Shown here: positions 6,098-14,123 of the stretch, one piece after another
How positions within the stretch are numbered: the first letter of the stretch is position 1
How the letters are laid out: every line of letters begins with the position of its first letter
Virus record (IMG/VR): IMGVR_UViG_3300018033_000004
Span: 1 to 22,896 of that record
Source of the DNA: a virus
Length of the DNA: 22,896 nucleotides
Reading direction: 5' to 3' (one strand)
Made by a program: the position numbers and the translations under genes
Notes under the pieces: generated by a model
The model's database searches: none
What the model saw: only the letters and a program-made list of their open reading frames with translations
Told to the model about the DNA's origin: nothing

Positions 6098-8218
6098 TTA
6101 AATAGTTGTGAATGTGTAGACGTTCACCCAGAAGTTGTATGCGAGGTCCCGGACAATCGACCCTTTGGCCTGCACGTACAGGATGTCGTAATTGATGACG
6201 ATTGGCGGAAGGTCCGCGCAGCCCACGTAATTTTGCGGAACCACTACGGTGTTTGTCGGAGTGACAGCGATCGGGGATGTGATCGCTCCCCCCACCAGAA
6301 GCCACGCGCCGCCGGCCGTCAGCACCACCAGGTTATTCATCGGAACCAGCCACTTAATGGCGTTTACCTGATTTGCGGCAATCGTCATGACGATCGCGTC
6401 GCTCGCCTGGCTCGGATTGGATACGTCCATATTCTTGAAATCCGCCGGCTGCGTCATCCAGATCGTCTGGGGACTTTGGTTCGATCCGGCGAAGACCTTT
6501 CGCTGTTGAAAATAGGTCGCGCACGATGGGAAGTTGCCCCCGGGAGCGACCGTCGCGGAAAACGTCGCGCCCGATCCGCCGCTCTGGGTGAACACGAGCG
6601 AATCTCCGTTCGTGTATCCGCTTCCCCCTGGATCGTCATACGCGGGTGGTGGTCCGCCTCCAATACCTCCAAGACCTACCGGACCTGTCGGAGCAGGCGC
6701 CCCGTGAATTGCGGTAATAACGCCGTTTGATACCTCGGCGATAAATGTTGCTCCCGTTCCCCCGCTCGCGGCCGTGATGGTCAAATCTCCGAAATAGTCC
6801 TGGCCTCCGGACAGGACCTTCACACTGACCACCGCGCCGCCGGCGATTCCCCCCGCGGTTGTGATCGTCGCAACGGCGCCGCTCCCCTGGTTGCCGGGCT
6901 GGATGCTCGGGTTCTGGTAGTTTTTCCCGCCGTTTGTAACCGTTACCGCGGTAATCACCCCGGAGACGACCGTTGGCGTAAAGATAGCGCCCGTGCCCGC
7001 AATGTCCGTGGCTATGATCTCGATGGTGTCGTCATAGCCCGATCCGCCGTCTATAACGCTAACCGTGCCGATCTGTCCTTCGACGAATGGATCTGTGCCC
7101 TGGGGAGGAGTCTGCGTAAAATCGGGGGCGATTTCCGTGTCAACAAAGCTCGGCCCGTAAGCGGTCCCGATATAGCCATACATGACATTTGCCGGCGTGA
7201 TCGTGAGATTGTAGGTCGGCTGCGCCTTGTAGATCCGGTAATACTGGGCGGCTGTGATCGGCGTCCAGCTTAGAGAATTGTACGCTCCGTCAGCCGAGTT
7301 TAGCTGCACGCCGTTTTTTGTGGCCGGCGCCGATGCGAAGGATTCGTCCGGAGGAGAAGCCGAAACGGCCGTCACCACGTAGGAGTACTGCCATTTGGTG
7401 TCCGTGTATCCGGATGTGCCTGCCGTATTGGTAAACGTGAGACCCGCTGGAGCCGCAACCGTGGGCGCAAAGGAAAGGTTTGTGAGCGCCCAGGCCCAGT
7501 GCTGCGTTCTGGTCAAATCCGCCGGCATGTAGCTTGGATGGCAAAGCGTCATGGTATCGGCGCTCTGCGTCCATTTGAGCGCCTGAACGTCTTGCCCCGC
7601 GTAAGGGGTCGCAAGAGTGTAGACGCGGGCGATCGTGCCCGATCCGCCCCAGGAAGGAAAGCTCGTCGCATTGATCGGGTTTCCGTTGAGATCGGTGAGG
7701 GTGAACGTTTGATGAAAGTTTAATCCAGCGCGCGCGACATACGAGTTCGCCACCAGATATTGTCGGGCCGGAGTTGAATCAAGGGGAGTGCCGGTGCCTG
7801 CGACATAGACCTGATCGCCGTTATTATATGGACCCGTATTAATCGGCAGGCTTATCAAAACGGGGTCGTTATTCGTTATGTTGGCAATTGTATATGCAGG
7901 CTCGAGAACATAGCCTGCACCACCCGTCGAAGAATTCATGATCACCCGCATGTAATAATGGCCGAACTCGAGTACATAGGTCTGAACGAGATTGAATTGG
8001 AAAGGGATCAAATGAACGGGCTGCTGGCTGTTGTAGCACCTTCCGACAAACTCGGTCCCCGCGCGGTTGCTTGCCCCTCCATGCACCCAGACGAAGAAAT
8101 TCCTCAAGAGCTTTGCCGCGATGTGGTACTTGGCCAGATCCACGCGCGCGTAAAGAAGAGATGGTGCAATTTCGCCTGCGGCAAATGATGTCTGGATCAT
8201 GTTCAAAAGAGGGGGCAT
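6098..8218 (-). CDS. Tail tubular protein B / tail nozzle, apparently C-terminally truncated
   Basis: This 706-aa protein begins with the signature of podovirus tail nozzle proteins (T7 gp12-like): SFAAGEIAPSLLYARVDLAKY, shown by GEIAPSLLYARVDL, then GGASNRAGTEFVG. The C-terminal part has the family's YVQAKGSIVRDLAYNF segment. In relatives this is normally followed by another 80 or more residues (a Dlt-like stretch, HLF and later segments), but here it stops about ten residues later with NVYTFTTI. A glycine-rich block at about residues 380-560 contains several repeats of a G-GY...I...G...I..V pattern and looks like an inserted beta-rich domain. The start has GGAGTGAG upstream. It should form the tip of the short tail through which DNA exits. 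The missing end suggests the tail would be defective, or that the last domain is dispensable here. Confidence 0.8.
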   Translation of the reverse strand: MPPLLNMIQTSFAAGEIAPSLLYARVDLAKYHIAAKLLRNFFVWVHGGASNRAGTEFVGRCYNSQQPVHLIPFQFNLVQTYVLEFGHYYMRVIMNSSTGGAGYVLEPAYTIANITNNDPVLISLPINTGPYNNGDQVYVAGTGTPLDSTPARQYLVANSYVARAGLNFHQTFTLTDLNGNPINATSFPSWGGSGTIARVYTLATPYAGQDVQALKWTQSADTMTLCHPSYMPADLTRTQHWAWALTNLSFAPTVAAPAGLTFTNTAGTSGYTDTKWQYSYVVTAVSASPPDESFASAPATKNGVQLNSADGAYNSLSWTPITAAQYYRIYKAQPTYNLTITPANVMYGYIGTAYGPSFVDTEIAPDFTQTPPQGTDPFVEGQIGTVSVIDGGSGYDDTIEIIATDIAGTGAIFTPTVVSGVITAVTVTNGGKNYQNPSIQPGNQGSGAVATITTAGGIAGGAVVSVKVLSGGQDYFGDLTITAASGGTGATFIAEVSNGVITAIHGAPAPTGPVGLGGIGGGPPPAYDDPGGSGYTNGDSLVFTQSGGSGATFSATVAPGGNFPSCATYFQQRKVFAGSNQSPQTIWMTQPADFKNMDVSNPSQASDAIVMTIAANQVNAIKWLVPMNNLVVLTAGGAWLLVGGAITSPIAVTPTNTVVVPQNYVGCADLPPIVINYDILYVQAKGSIVRDLAYNFWVNVYTFTTI

Positions 8219-8250
8219 AGCTCACTCCGTTTCGCTTAGGGGCTTAGGGG

Positions 8251-8339
8251 GAACCCTCACTTCGTTGCGGGTTCGCGCTTGAAGCATGAACCCACGTTTG
8301 ACATGCATAGTTCGCGCCCGATCTTTTGTGAGGGCGCAG
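8251..8339 (+). repeat. Family A repeat, copy 1
   Basis: This 89-bp element starts GAACCCTCAC and ends GTGAGGGCGCAG. Its ends are inverted repeats (CCCTCAC/GTGAGGG). It interrupts a family B sequence: TTAGGGG lies to the left and CTGAAGGGGTTTAGG to the right. Confidence 0.8.
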
Positions 8340-8361
8340 GCTGAAGGGGTTTAGGTACTTA

Positions 8362-8407
8362 CTCAGTCCTCAGTCCTTTTCTCACTCAGTCCTCAGTCCT
8401 CAGTCCT
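8362..8407 (-). repeat. Family C 7-bp array
   Basis: Units of CTGAGGA (minus strand) repeat with interruptions just beyond the end of the tail fibre gene. The tail fibre stop TAG lies at its edge. Confidence 0.75.
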
Positions 8408-10112
8408 ACAGCTCAGACCCCGTAAACAGGATAAAATCGCTCGCGCTCGTTGTATCCAATAGACAGGCGTTTCCCGCTGTTAGCCCGCTCGCAACGGTCA
8501 TATTCACAATCGCGCTGGCAGCACTCGCGGACCCCAAGGAAATCCCCGTCACGGACTGCATGCCACCGGTGGATTTCATGACCTGCCACCCGCCGTTGGC
8601 GTAGGCAATGCCGGTTGGAGCAATTCTTGCCGGCACGTTGAAAGGAATCACAAAACTTGCCGCGCCCGCGCCCGTCGCCTGGCCGGATGCAAAAATCCCG
8701 TAGCTCTGGCGAAATCCGGGAAGATACCTCTGGCATCGCATGAGCTCTTCATCGATCTTCATGCGGTCAAAAGGCGTGGCGTAGGCCCCGGCTTCGAACT
8801 GTGCGCCCGTGATATCGAGCGTTCCGGACGTCAGCCCGGTTGTGCTGGAAAACTCGATAGAGACACCGTTTACTGCGCTCGAAGGCAGCGTGAAGGTGGC
8901 CGAGTATTGATTGAGCGAGGCGTTGATGGTCCATTGCCCGCTGGCGATTTGTGTCTGTGTGCCGTAGTTGTCGGCGGCGCTCGGGTAATATGCGGCCCAG
9001 TTCAATGCTGTGATCAGACTGCTTGCCGTATAGAGACTCACGGTCACGGTGCTTCCGGCCAGATCCTCGACGTTCATGCTCTCGATTCGTTGCCCGAAAG
9101 TGATCCAGTTGTTTCCCGCAGCACCGGTCAGCCTGAAATAGTTTTTCCATGGGCCGGACCCCGCATACCGAGTGCCCGCTACAGCCGACCCGGCAACGTA
9201 GGCATACCACCGATCGACCGTGTATTGGCTGCCCCCGGTCGTGGCACTGATGCTCTGGGATGCCCCGTTATTTTTCTGATCGATTATCATTTCCGCATTG
9301 ATGAATCTGTTGCGGTTGGGAAGTATCGCCACCTGGCTCCAGTATCCCTGGTTCGTCGGGACCTCGTTGGTGCTCGACTGCAGGGCCACGTAGGCCATAC
9401 CGTTGTACTCGATGCCCATTCCCTGAGTGTATGCCGTGGCCGAGCTCCACGCCCCCTGCCAACTGATGCCCGTTGCTCCGGTCGCCCCTGTGGGGCCCAC
9501 AAGGGATGTCCCGCTGCCGGGCCACGCCCCCGCCGCCTTCGGGCCGTAGAATGTCCAGTTGGTCGTATTGATGTACCAGTCGCCGTTGACGCCGGTTCCC
9601 GACGCCGGAGCTCCGGCGCCGCTCCAAATCGTGTTGCCGTTGGTGCCGTTGGTGCCGTTTGTTCCCGCGGCGCCTGCGGGACCCTGCGGACCGACAAAGG
9701 AAACCTGTCCGGTTGCCGCCGCCTGGAGCTGCTGGATGAGCATCGTGAGGTAATCAAGGGCCGCCTCGACAACGCTTGGATAAAAGCCGCCCTGGTTGGT
9801 AAGAGACGTCCCCTGGGTGTAGGGCACAACCCTTTGAATCGTGATGCTCCACCCCGAAGGCAACGGGGATCCCGACGCCGGATAGGTGACCGTTCCCCCT
9901 GGCCCGCTTCCCCCGGAAAACTCATTTCCGTTTCCGATCCCCGTCACGTTATACTGAGAAGTCGAAAGCACGGTTGTCGCCGCCGGACTCACGTTGTTAT
10001 TCGTGATCGACACCACGAGCTGGGAAGCAGCCTGAACGATGAAGTTAAACGGGAAACTCGTGGTCGCCCCGTTTCCCTGGTATGTCACATAGGATTGCGT
10101 TGTCGTCAGCAT
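8406..10112 (-). CDS. Tail fibre with collagen-like and carbohydrate-binding segments
   Basis: The protein is 568 aa from the ATG at 10112. That start is chosen because GGAGGAG lies just upstream, at the end of the adaptor gene; a longer reading to 10253 would overlap that gene. Residues 1 to about 130 resemble the T7-type fibre N-terminus that binds the tail. Collagen-like Gly-X-Y stretches follow (GPQGPAGAAGTNGTNG and later GPTGATGATG). Next comes a segment like a small carbohydrate-binding module (WSSATAYTQGMGIEYNGMAY). The C-terminal 290 residues are beta-rich and carry MRCQRYLPGF, a pattern common in phage fibres. It should act in host recognition. It lies between the adaptor and the nozzle gene, as expected for a tail operon. 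Confidence 0.8.
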   Translation of the reverse strand: MLTTTQSYVTYQGNGATTSFPFNFIVQAASQLVVSITNNNVSPAATTVLSTSQYNVTGIGNGNEFSGGSGPGGTVTYPASGSPLPSGWSITIQRVVPYTQGTSLTNQGGFYPSVVEAALDYLTMLIQQLQAAATGQVSFVGPQGPAGAAGTNGTNGTNGNTIWSGAGAPASGTGVNGDWYINTTNWTFYGPKAAGAWPGSGTSLVGPTGATGATGISWQGAWSSATAYTQGMGIEYNGMAYVALQSSTNEVPTNQGYWSQVAILPNRNRFINAEMIIDQKNNGASQSISATTGGSQYTVDRWYAYVAGSAVAGTRYAGSGPWKNYFRLTGAAGNNWITFGQRIESMNVEDLAGSTVTVSLYTASSLITALNWAAYYPSAADNYGTQTQIASGQWTINASLNQYSATFTLPSSAVNGVSIEFSSTTGLTSGTLDITGAQFEAGAYATPFDRMKIDEELMRCQRYLPGFRQSYGIFASGQATGAGAASFVIPFNVPARIAPTGIAYANGGWQVMKSTGGMQSVTGISLGSASAASAIVNMTVASGLTAGNACLLDTTSASDFILFTGSEL

Positions 10113-10113
10113 T

Positions 10114-10986
10114 TCAGTACACTCCTCCCGCTCCGGGGTAATAGCCGGAATCATCACCCATCGGATACACGCCCTCTCCGGTAACAGGCCATCCTGTTCT
10201 TGCTTTGATCCAATCAGGCGTATGGCTCGGGCTAAGCGGCTGCTCGTTTCCATCGACGGCCCGGGCGGTAATCGCTGCCTGGGCCGCTTTCTCGTAGAGT
10301 GCCTTGTCTAACTGCTTGTCGCCAACGAGAGCCCCCACCAGGTGAGACGCCAGCATGAAGATGTAGGCTTCCGTGAACTCGTCGTCCCAGAGGTTCGGGT
10401 CATCGACTAAAGCCGTGTAGACAATGAGGGCGTATTCAATGTTTGTGAGAATGACCTTGATTTGATTGCCGGCTGAATCGGCATCAAGGGAAATCTGGTA
10501 AGGGACCCGATTGTCCAGGCTCCCGGAGCCGCCAAAGCCGGGACTGGCCATGTTTATGCCCGGCCAGATCGGCACAGTGTTTGTTCCCTGGCTGGGGCTG
10601 TTAACGGGAGGCTTTACCTGCCGAAGCCTCACGCAGCTCTGAGGCCATGCGTATTCATACAGCCACGGTACAATTTGAAGCGGCATGCTGCCGGCGGGAT
10701 TTGCCGTACTGATCGGCACAAGGGGAAGAGGCACCGTCCCATTGAGATTTTCAGGCGTCCCCGGAGCTGCGGCAAGAAGGGCCCCTTGAATTGTCGCCCT
10801 TGCAAACGACCAGGGCGCAAGACGCAGGAGCGCCCTGCAGGCCCCCTCGAAATGGAGCGTGCAGGCCTGCGCCTCGGGCGTTGATTCGGTAAGGCTTGCC
10901 ACTAGCGAATACGCGCCTCCGCCAACACTTGAGCGCGTCCCGATAACTGATAGTGCGCGGTTACATACTTCGATCTGAGAGGGCAA
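10114..10986 (-). CDS. Tail tubular protein A / head-tail adaptor
   Basis: This 290-aa protein starts PSQIEVCNRALSVIG after the first residue and has ACTLHFEGACRALLRLAPWSFA. This is the typical opening of podovirus tail tubular protein A (T7 gp11-like), which joins the portal ring to the tail nozzle. The start codon is TTG, supported by AAGGAG seven bases upstream and by the conserved N-terminus. The C-terminus is rich in Gly and Tyr (DDSGYYPGAGGVY). It ends one base before the tail fibre start and so is co-translated with it. Confidence 0.85.
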   Translation of the reverse strand: MPSQIEVCNRALSVIGTRSSVGGGAYSLVASLTESTPEAQACTLHFEGACRALLRLAPWSFARATIQGALLAAAPGTPENLNGTVPLPLVPISTANPAGSMPLQIVPWLYEYAWPQSCVRLRQVKPPVNSPSQGTNTVPIWPGINMASPGFGGSGSLDNRVPYQISLDADSAGNQIKVILTNIEYALIVYTALVDDPNLWDDEFTEAYIFMLASHLVGALVGDKQLDKALYEKAAQAAITARAVDGNEQPLSPSHTPDWIKARTGWPVTGEGVYPMGDDSGYYPGAGGVY

Positions 10987-11006
10987 TTGATCGCTCCTTG
11001 CAGTCG

Positions 11007-11087
11007 CTTAGACAATTAGGGGATTAGGCTGAAGGGGCTTAGGTAGTACCTAAAAGCCTTCAGCCTTTCTCTTGCTTCAGCCTACTT
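11007..11087 (-). repeat. Family B hairpin repeat
   Basis: On the minus strand, GGCTGAAGGCTTTTAGGTA pairs with TACCTAAGCCCCTTCAGCC, an 18-19 bp stem with a few mismatches and almost no loop. It begins right at the stop of the 74-aa gene. No T-run follows, so it may protect the mRNA end rather than terminate transcription. Confidence 0.75.
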
Positions 11088-11312
11088 TCACTTCTTCCAC
11101 TTCGCCGCATTGCGTGCGAAATTGGCGCGCTTCTTTTCCGTGGCCGATGCCTTGCTTCCCGGCTTCAAAACTTCCTTTGCGCGCTCCTGAACACTCTCGC
11201 CGTGTTCCTTGGCATCCTTGGTGAATTTGCCCTTATTCTCCGGGTTGATATGGATGCTCGATTTGCTGCTCTTGGAGCTCGAAGATGCTGAACTGCGTTT
11301 ACTTCCAGCCAT
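11088..11312 (-). CDS. Small basic phage protein
   Basis: This 74-aa protein has a Ser/Lys-rich start followed by IHINPENKGKFTKDAK and ends in KKRANFARNAAKWKK. This pattern recurs in small phage proteins of unknown function near tail genes. The high Lys/Arg content suggests nucleic-acid or capsid contact, which is inference. An AAAGGG site precedes the ATG. Confidence 0.7.
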   Translation of the reverse strand: MAGSKRSSASSSSKSSKSSIHINPENKGKFTKDAKEHGESVQERAKEVLKPGSKASATEKKRANFARNAAKWKK

Positions 11313-11353
11313 GGTTTTCCCTTTGTTTTTTGGGTTACTCAGTCCTGAGCAAC

Positions 11354-11506
11354 TCAGTCCTCGCGCTTCGCGCCCTCCGGCTCTTCCGCCACGGCGGCCA
11401 GCATTGCGTTATAGAGCTGAACGGGCTTGAACCCGTAGAGGTGCGCAAACTCCATCGCCCCCTTCGCAAGCTCGATCCGATCTCCCATGTCGATGTAGCG
11501 TGGCAT
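11354..11506 (-). CDS. 50-aa phage protein
   Basis: The ATG at 11506 is preceded by AAGGGG and lies 10 bases after the stop of the 101-aa gene, which is good operon spacing. The peptide starts MPRYIDMGDRIELAKGAMEF and continues with AHLYGFKPVQLYNAMLA; it looks like a compact helical protein. Its stop TGA comes from a family C repeat unit (GAGGACTGA). Function unknown. Confidence 0.7.
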   Translation of the reverse strand: MPRYIDMGDRIELAKGAMEFAHLYGFKPVQLYNAMLAAVAEEPEGAKRED

Positions 11507-11516
11507 GATTTACCCC

Positions 11517-11822
11517 TTAAACAGGCTGCGTCCCGTCCGCCTTCTGGATAACCTCGAAATCTTTGGTCGCGCCGTACTCGAGATCCGATACCAATAGGTG
11601 GAACTTATTGAGGTCAGCCGGATATGACGTCGTGAAAAGCAGACCCTTCGCCCCATAGGCTCTGGTCATAGGAAGGGCTTTGACAATGCCAACGGTTAAA
11701 TTGCATGACCCCGCGGCAGTCACATCTAAAACCGGCCCAATGATATCGTGCTTCACGTTGTACCCGCGCCCCATCACGATATCGCCAACCTCAACGAGCT
11801 TTCCATTTCGATCATGCGGCAT
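11517..11822 (-). CDS. Hypothetical phage protein, 101 aa
   Basis: This mixed alpha/beta small protein starts MPHDRNGKLVEVGDIVMGRG, a pattern seen in short phage proteins with an SH3-like beta barrel (VGDIV...G.V..V). A strong AAGGAGAAG site overlaps the end of the upstream gene, three bases away. No function can be assigned. Confidence 0.7.
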   Translation of the reverse strand: MPHDRNGKLVEVGDIVMGRGYNVKHDIIGPVLDVTAAGSCNLTVGIVKALPMTRAYGAKGLLFTTSYPADLNKFHLLVSDLEYGATKDFEVIQKADGTQPV

Positions 11823-11825
11823 GAA

Positions 11826-12062
11826 TCACTTCTCCTTTTTCTCTTCCATCTTCGGATACATTTTGTCAGCCAGGCCGCCCACGCTTTGAATGCGCTTCAG
11901 GTCCTCGCTGATCTCTTTTTCAATGTCTTTTGCCGCTTTCACCGCTGCAGCCAGGCGCTTTTCATCACCCGTGATTTCCTTGGCGCGGGCCAGGGTGTGA
12001 GCGTCCACTTCGGCTTCCCAGTCCTTGTCCGTCTTTTGTCCAACAGTGGGCGATTTTGCCAT
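11826..12062 (-). CDS. Small charged protein sharing the scaffold C-terminus
   Basis: The 78-aa reading from the ATG at 12062 is chosen because AGAAGGGG precedes it; an upstream reading would overlap the previous gene. It is a Lys/Glu-rich, probably coiled-coil protein. It ends ADKMYPKMEEKKEK, nearly the same tail as the scaffold protein (NAMYPKMEEKQD). That shared end suggests it touches the same partner, perhaps the capsid protein. Function unknown. Confidence 0.65.
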   Translation of the reverse strand: MAKSPTVGQKTDKDWEAEVDAHTLARAKEITGDEKRLAAAVKAAKDIEKEISEDLKRIQSVGGLADKMYPKMEEKKEK

Positions 12063-12066
12063 CGAC

Positions 12067-12294
12067 TTACCCCTTCTCGAGATTCTCGATTTCAAGCTGC
12101 TCCTTAACGGTCATGCCCGCTTTTTCCGCGAGCGCCCGAACCAGGCTGCACAGCCTCGATATTTCGGCCTTGAGTTCGGCAATTCCGCAGCTTTTACAGT
12201 TATCTTTGCGGATAGCCCAATGCAGGGCCGCGCCGATCACCATACTCACAATACTGCCCACGATCATCCAGCCGGCGTGCTCCATTGCGTCCAT
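12067..12294 (-). CDS. Small membrane protein with coiled-coil tail (lysis accessory candidate)
   Basis: This 75-aa protein has one N-terminal membrane helix (WMIVGSIVSMVIGAALHWAI, residues 9-28), then KDNCKSCG and a charged helix. It lies just after the endolysin gene. The layout fits a spanin-like or small holin-like lysis protein. It lacks a lipobox, so an outer-membrane spanin is not supported. An AAAAGG site precedes the ATG. Confidence 0.6.
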   Translation of the reverse strand: MDAMEHAGWMIVGSIVSMVIGAALHWAIRKDNCKSCGIAELKAEISRLCSLVRALAEKAGMTVKEQLEIENLEKG

Positions 12295-12317
12295 CCTTTT
12301 GTCGCCTCCCCTTCAGC

Positions 12318-12731
12318 CTACGCCAGCGCTCTGCGCTCCCAACCCTTCAGAAACTTCCCGTCCTCCGAATGCTTGATGACAATGCCTTCGAAGTGCTTGA
12401 CGCAGACCTGCTTGTACATATCGAGCGAGCTGCATCCCGTGAGGAGGAGTTTCGCCTCATAGATCCCCATGAGGACCCCGAGATTGAAAACCTTCGCCTT
12501 GTAAACGGGATCCACTTTATCGAGCCCGCCCTTCAGCCAGAAGTCGTAATAGTAAATGCCTACGGCATCCTCGCGCGTGAGGTTCTTGATATCGAGGGTG
12601 GGATAGGACTTGCTCGAGATCCCAAACTTCGTGCCGCCGCCGGCGTCTTCGGGCGTCTTGGTGTACGCAGTGCCTTCCCAGTTGTCGATCAGATCGTCAA
12701 CAGCCCTCTGAAAGTCCTCTGGATAATTCAT
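12318..12731 (-). CDS. GH108-family endolysin (muramidase)
   Basis: This 137-aa protein cleaves peptidoglycan glycan strands for phage release. The N-terminus has NWEGTAYTKTPEDAGGGTKF followed by GIS, the glycosyl hydrolase 108 pattern with Glu19 as the likely catalytic acid. The C-terminus (GKFLKGWERRALA) fits the short peptidoglycan-binding segment that normally ends the family. At 137 aa it is somewhat shorter than the usual 160-180. There is no signal peptide, so release would depend on a holin. A holin candidate (13084-13395) lies upstream and a membrane protein downstream. Confidence 0.85.
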   Translation of the reverse strand: MNYPEDFQRAVDDLIDNWEGTAYTKTPEDAGGGTKFGISSKSYPTLDIKNLTREDAVGIYYYDFWLKGGLDKVDPVYKAKVFNLGVLMGIYEAKLLLTGCSSLDMYKQVCVKHFEGIVIKHSEDGKFLKGWERRALA

Positions 12732-12770
12732 TTGCGCGTCCTTCTTTTGCCTTTACTCAGTCCTCAGTCC

Positions 12771-12860
12771 TGCGGCCTCACAAAAGATCGGCCGCGAACT
12801 TGAAGCGTCTAACGCGCTTCCTCGATGTTACCCGCGAACCCGAGACGAAGTGAGGGTTCA
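12771..12860 (-). repeat. Family A repeat, copy 2 (inverted)
   Basis: Same element as the 8251 copy but in opposite orientation: it starts TGCGGCCTCACAAAAGATCG and ends GTGAGGGTTCA. It lies upstream of the endolysin gene, between two short family C arrays. Confidence 0.8.
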
Positions 12861-13067
12861 GTCCTCAGTCCTTTTCCCACTCAGAATCTCGCACAGTTCT
12901 GCGCCGCCCGCCTCCTGGAGGAGGGGATAGGCCCACCTGTCCGTATCGAAACCCATCCTCATGCAGACCAAAGCCCTCAAGCTTTTGCGCTTTTTAGCGT
13001 GAGCGTGCTCAAGCAGCTTTTCAAACACCCATGCGATCTGGGCCGGCGTGGGCCGCTGCACGATCAT
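12858..13067 (-). CDS. Hypothetical protein, 69 aa
   Basis: This is a mostly helical small protein (start MIVQRPTPAQIAWVFEKLLE) in the lysis region. Its last residues, KRTED plus stop, are encoded by family C repeat units, so the native C-terminus may have been replaced. It follows the holin candidate by 16 bases. Function unknown. Confidence 0.55.
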   Translation of the reverse strand: MIVQRPTPAQIAWVFEKLLEHAHAKKRKSLRALVCMRMGFDTDRWAYPLLQEAGGAELCEILSGKRTED

Positions 13068-13083
13068 CGAAATGCAAGCTCCC

Positions 13084-13395
13084 TCAGCTCAGGTTCGTAA
13101 GGTTATGCTGCTGGACGTCTTGGGCGGTCTGTTTCGCCACTTCGGCCGCCTTCTCTACGGGATGCTGCACAACCCCCGTATGCGGAGAGACGAGCGCGCC
13201 GATCCCAGTGATAGTCCCCACGATTTTTAACTGCAGATCGGGGCTCACAATCACACCGCAGTATTTCGCGTACTCGGTTGCCGCGCTGCTCACCACCAGG
13301 GCGATTACTGCCGGATCGTACCAGTAGGGCTTCCCGGCCGCCTTGTCCTTTTCGTAGTAAAAAATGAGATTGAAAAACCACTTAATGATTTCCAT
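13084..13395 (-). CDS. Small membrane protein, holin candidate
   Basis: The 103-aa reading from the ATG at 13395 has GAGGTG six bases upstream; a GTG at 13404 is less likely. An amphipathic N-terminus (MEIIKWFFNLIFYYE) and two hydrophobic stretches (PAVIALVVSSAATEYA and LKIVGTITGIGALV) fit a membrane protein. Its position two genes before the endolysin makes holin the best guess. There is no family-specific signature. Confidence 0.5.
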   Translation of the reverse strand: MEIIKWFFNLIFYYEKDKAAGKPYWYDPAVIALVVSSAATEYAKYCGVIVSPDLQLKIVGTITGIGALVSPHTGVVQHPVEKAAEVAKQTAQDVQQHNLTNLS

Positions 13396-13423
13396 GAACC
13401 GCACCTCACTTCGGTTTCTTCAC

Positions 13424-13512
13424 GAGCCCTCACAGTGTTCGGGCTCGCGTTAAACATCCCAACCCATGTCCGACGCTTAATAGCTCGGCGTCCGATCTTT
13501 TATGAGGACGCC
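13424..13512 (+). repeat. Family A repeat, copy 3 (diverged)
   Basis: Starts GAGCCCTCACAG and ends ATGAGGACGC. The two inner hairpin arms have changed together (GAGCCC with GGGCTC; GGCGTCC with GGACGCC), which suggests the pairing is maintained. Confidence 0.7.
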
Positions 13513-13520
13513 GCTACACG

Positions 13521-13898
13521 TCATTGACTGATGGAAACGGACAGCGTTGATGGAGAAGAGGGCGCTCCTGGCACAGTGAATGAGAAAGGGGGAGACTGCA
13601 CGCTGCATGCCTGCCCCCAGATCGGATCGTTATTACAAGCCTGGGCCGTCACCGTGTAAGATCCCGCCGCAATGCCCGCAAGATTTAAGGCAAATCCGTA
13701 AGTCCCCGTTGAATCGGGGGGAATATTGGTTGCTGCAATGGCTGAAGGCAAACCGCTCACGTTGAAAGTGAGGGTGTCCCCGGTAGTGGGCGGCGTGTAG
13801 GTGTATTTAGGACAGACCAGGTAAGGGCCTGCCGCCATAGCCGGAAGTGACCATGCCAGAACCATTAACGCGACAAAAAAAACTATACGTCTCATCAT
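13521..13898 (-). CDS. Secreted beta-rich protein
   Basis: The 125-aa reading starts at the ATG overlapping the previous stop as ATGA. It has a clear signal peptide: MMRRIVFFVALMVLAWSLPA then MAAG, with cleavage likely after AMA. The rest (CPKYTYTPPTTGDTLTFNVS and QACNNDPIWGQACSVQSPP) looks like an Ig-like or fibronectin-like beta domain with a possible disulfide. A phage gene for an exported protein suggests a surface function, possibly a lysogenic-conversion trait. That is inference. Confidence 0.65.
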   Translation of the reverse strand: MMRRIVFFVALMVLAWSLPAMAAGPYLVCPKYTYTPPTTGDTLTFNVSGLPSAIAATNIPPDSTGTYGFALNLAGIAAGSYTVTAQACNNDPIWGQACSVQSPPFSFTVPGAPSSPSTLSVSISQ

Positions 13899-14098
13899 CT
13901 TGCCTGCCCCCCTCTGGATCTCGGGATAAGAGTCCCATCCTCGTTTCGTTGCCCGTCCAATATTTCCCGCGTCTTCCACTCCCTGAGCATGGCCCCGGTT
14001 ATCGCCAGGGAATACTCGGCCACCCGGAGCTGTTCCTGGAGGCCGTCCCTGATCCGGGTCTGTTCCTTTTTCCTTCTGAGCAGATCAATCTTTTCCAT
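13895..14098 (-). CDS. Hypothetical coiled-coil protein, 67 aa
   Basis: This helical, charged protein (MEKIDLLRRKKEQTRIRDGL) ends in RSRGGQAR. GAGGACTGGGCCG before the ATG gives the ribosome site. It overlaps the next gene by ATGA. Its start once overlapped the end of the small Cys-rich gene that copy 4 of repeat A has interrupted. Function unknown. Confidence 0.65.
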   Translation of the reverse strand: MEKIDLLRRKKEQTRIRDGLQEQLRVAEYSLAITGAMLREWKTREILDGQRNEDGTLIPRSRGGQAR

Positions 14099-14123
14099 CG
14101 GCCCAGTCCTCGTACTGTTCGCA

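Noticed and set aside
8251-8339. tRNA-like cloverleaf in family A repeats
   Set aside because: Three hairpins are present, but there is no acceptor stem of the right form, no anticodon loop and no T-loop sequence in the right place.
8362-8407. CRISPR-like array from repeated CTCAGTC units
   Set aside because: The unit is 7 bp with no spacers of regular length and no cas genes, so it is a simple tandem repeat.
8907-10184. Long plus-strand reading frame of 425 codons
   Set aside because: It lies antisense to the tail fibre, is rich in Arg and Gly with no family pattern, and has no ribosome site; it follows from the GC-rich codon use of the real gene.
10113-10253. N-terminal extension of the tail fibre to 10253
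   Set aside because: It would overlap the adaptor gene by about 140 bases; the ATG at 10112 has a strong ribosome site and matches the family N-terminus.
6098-10986. Diversity-generating retroelement, as in BPP-1, which shares this type of head and tail genes
   Set aside because: No reverse transcriptase, accessory gene or template/variable repeat pair is seen in the window. The tail fibre is of the collagen-like type without a C-type lectin end.
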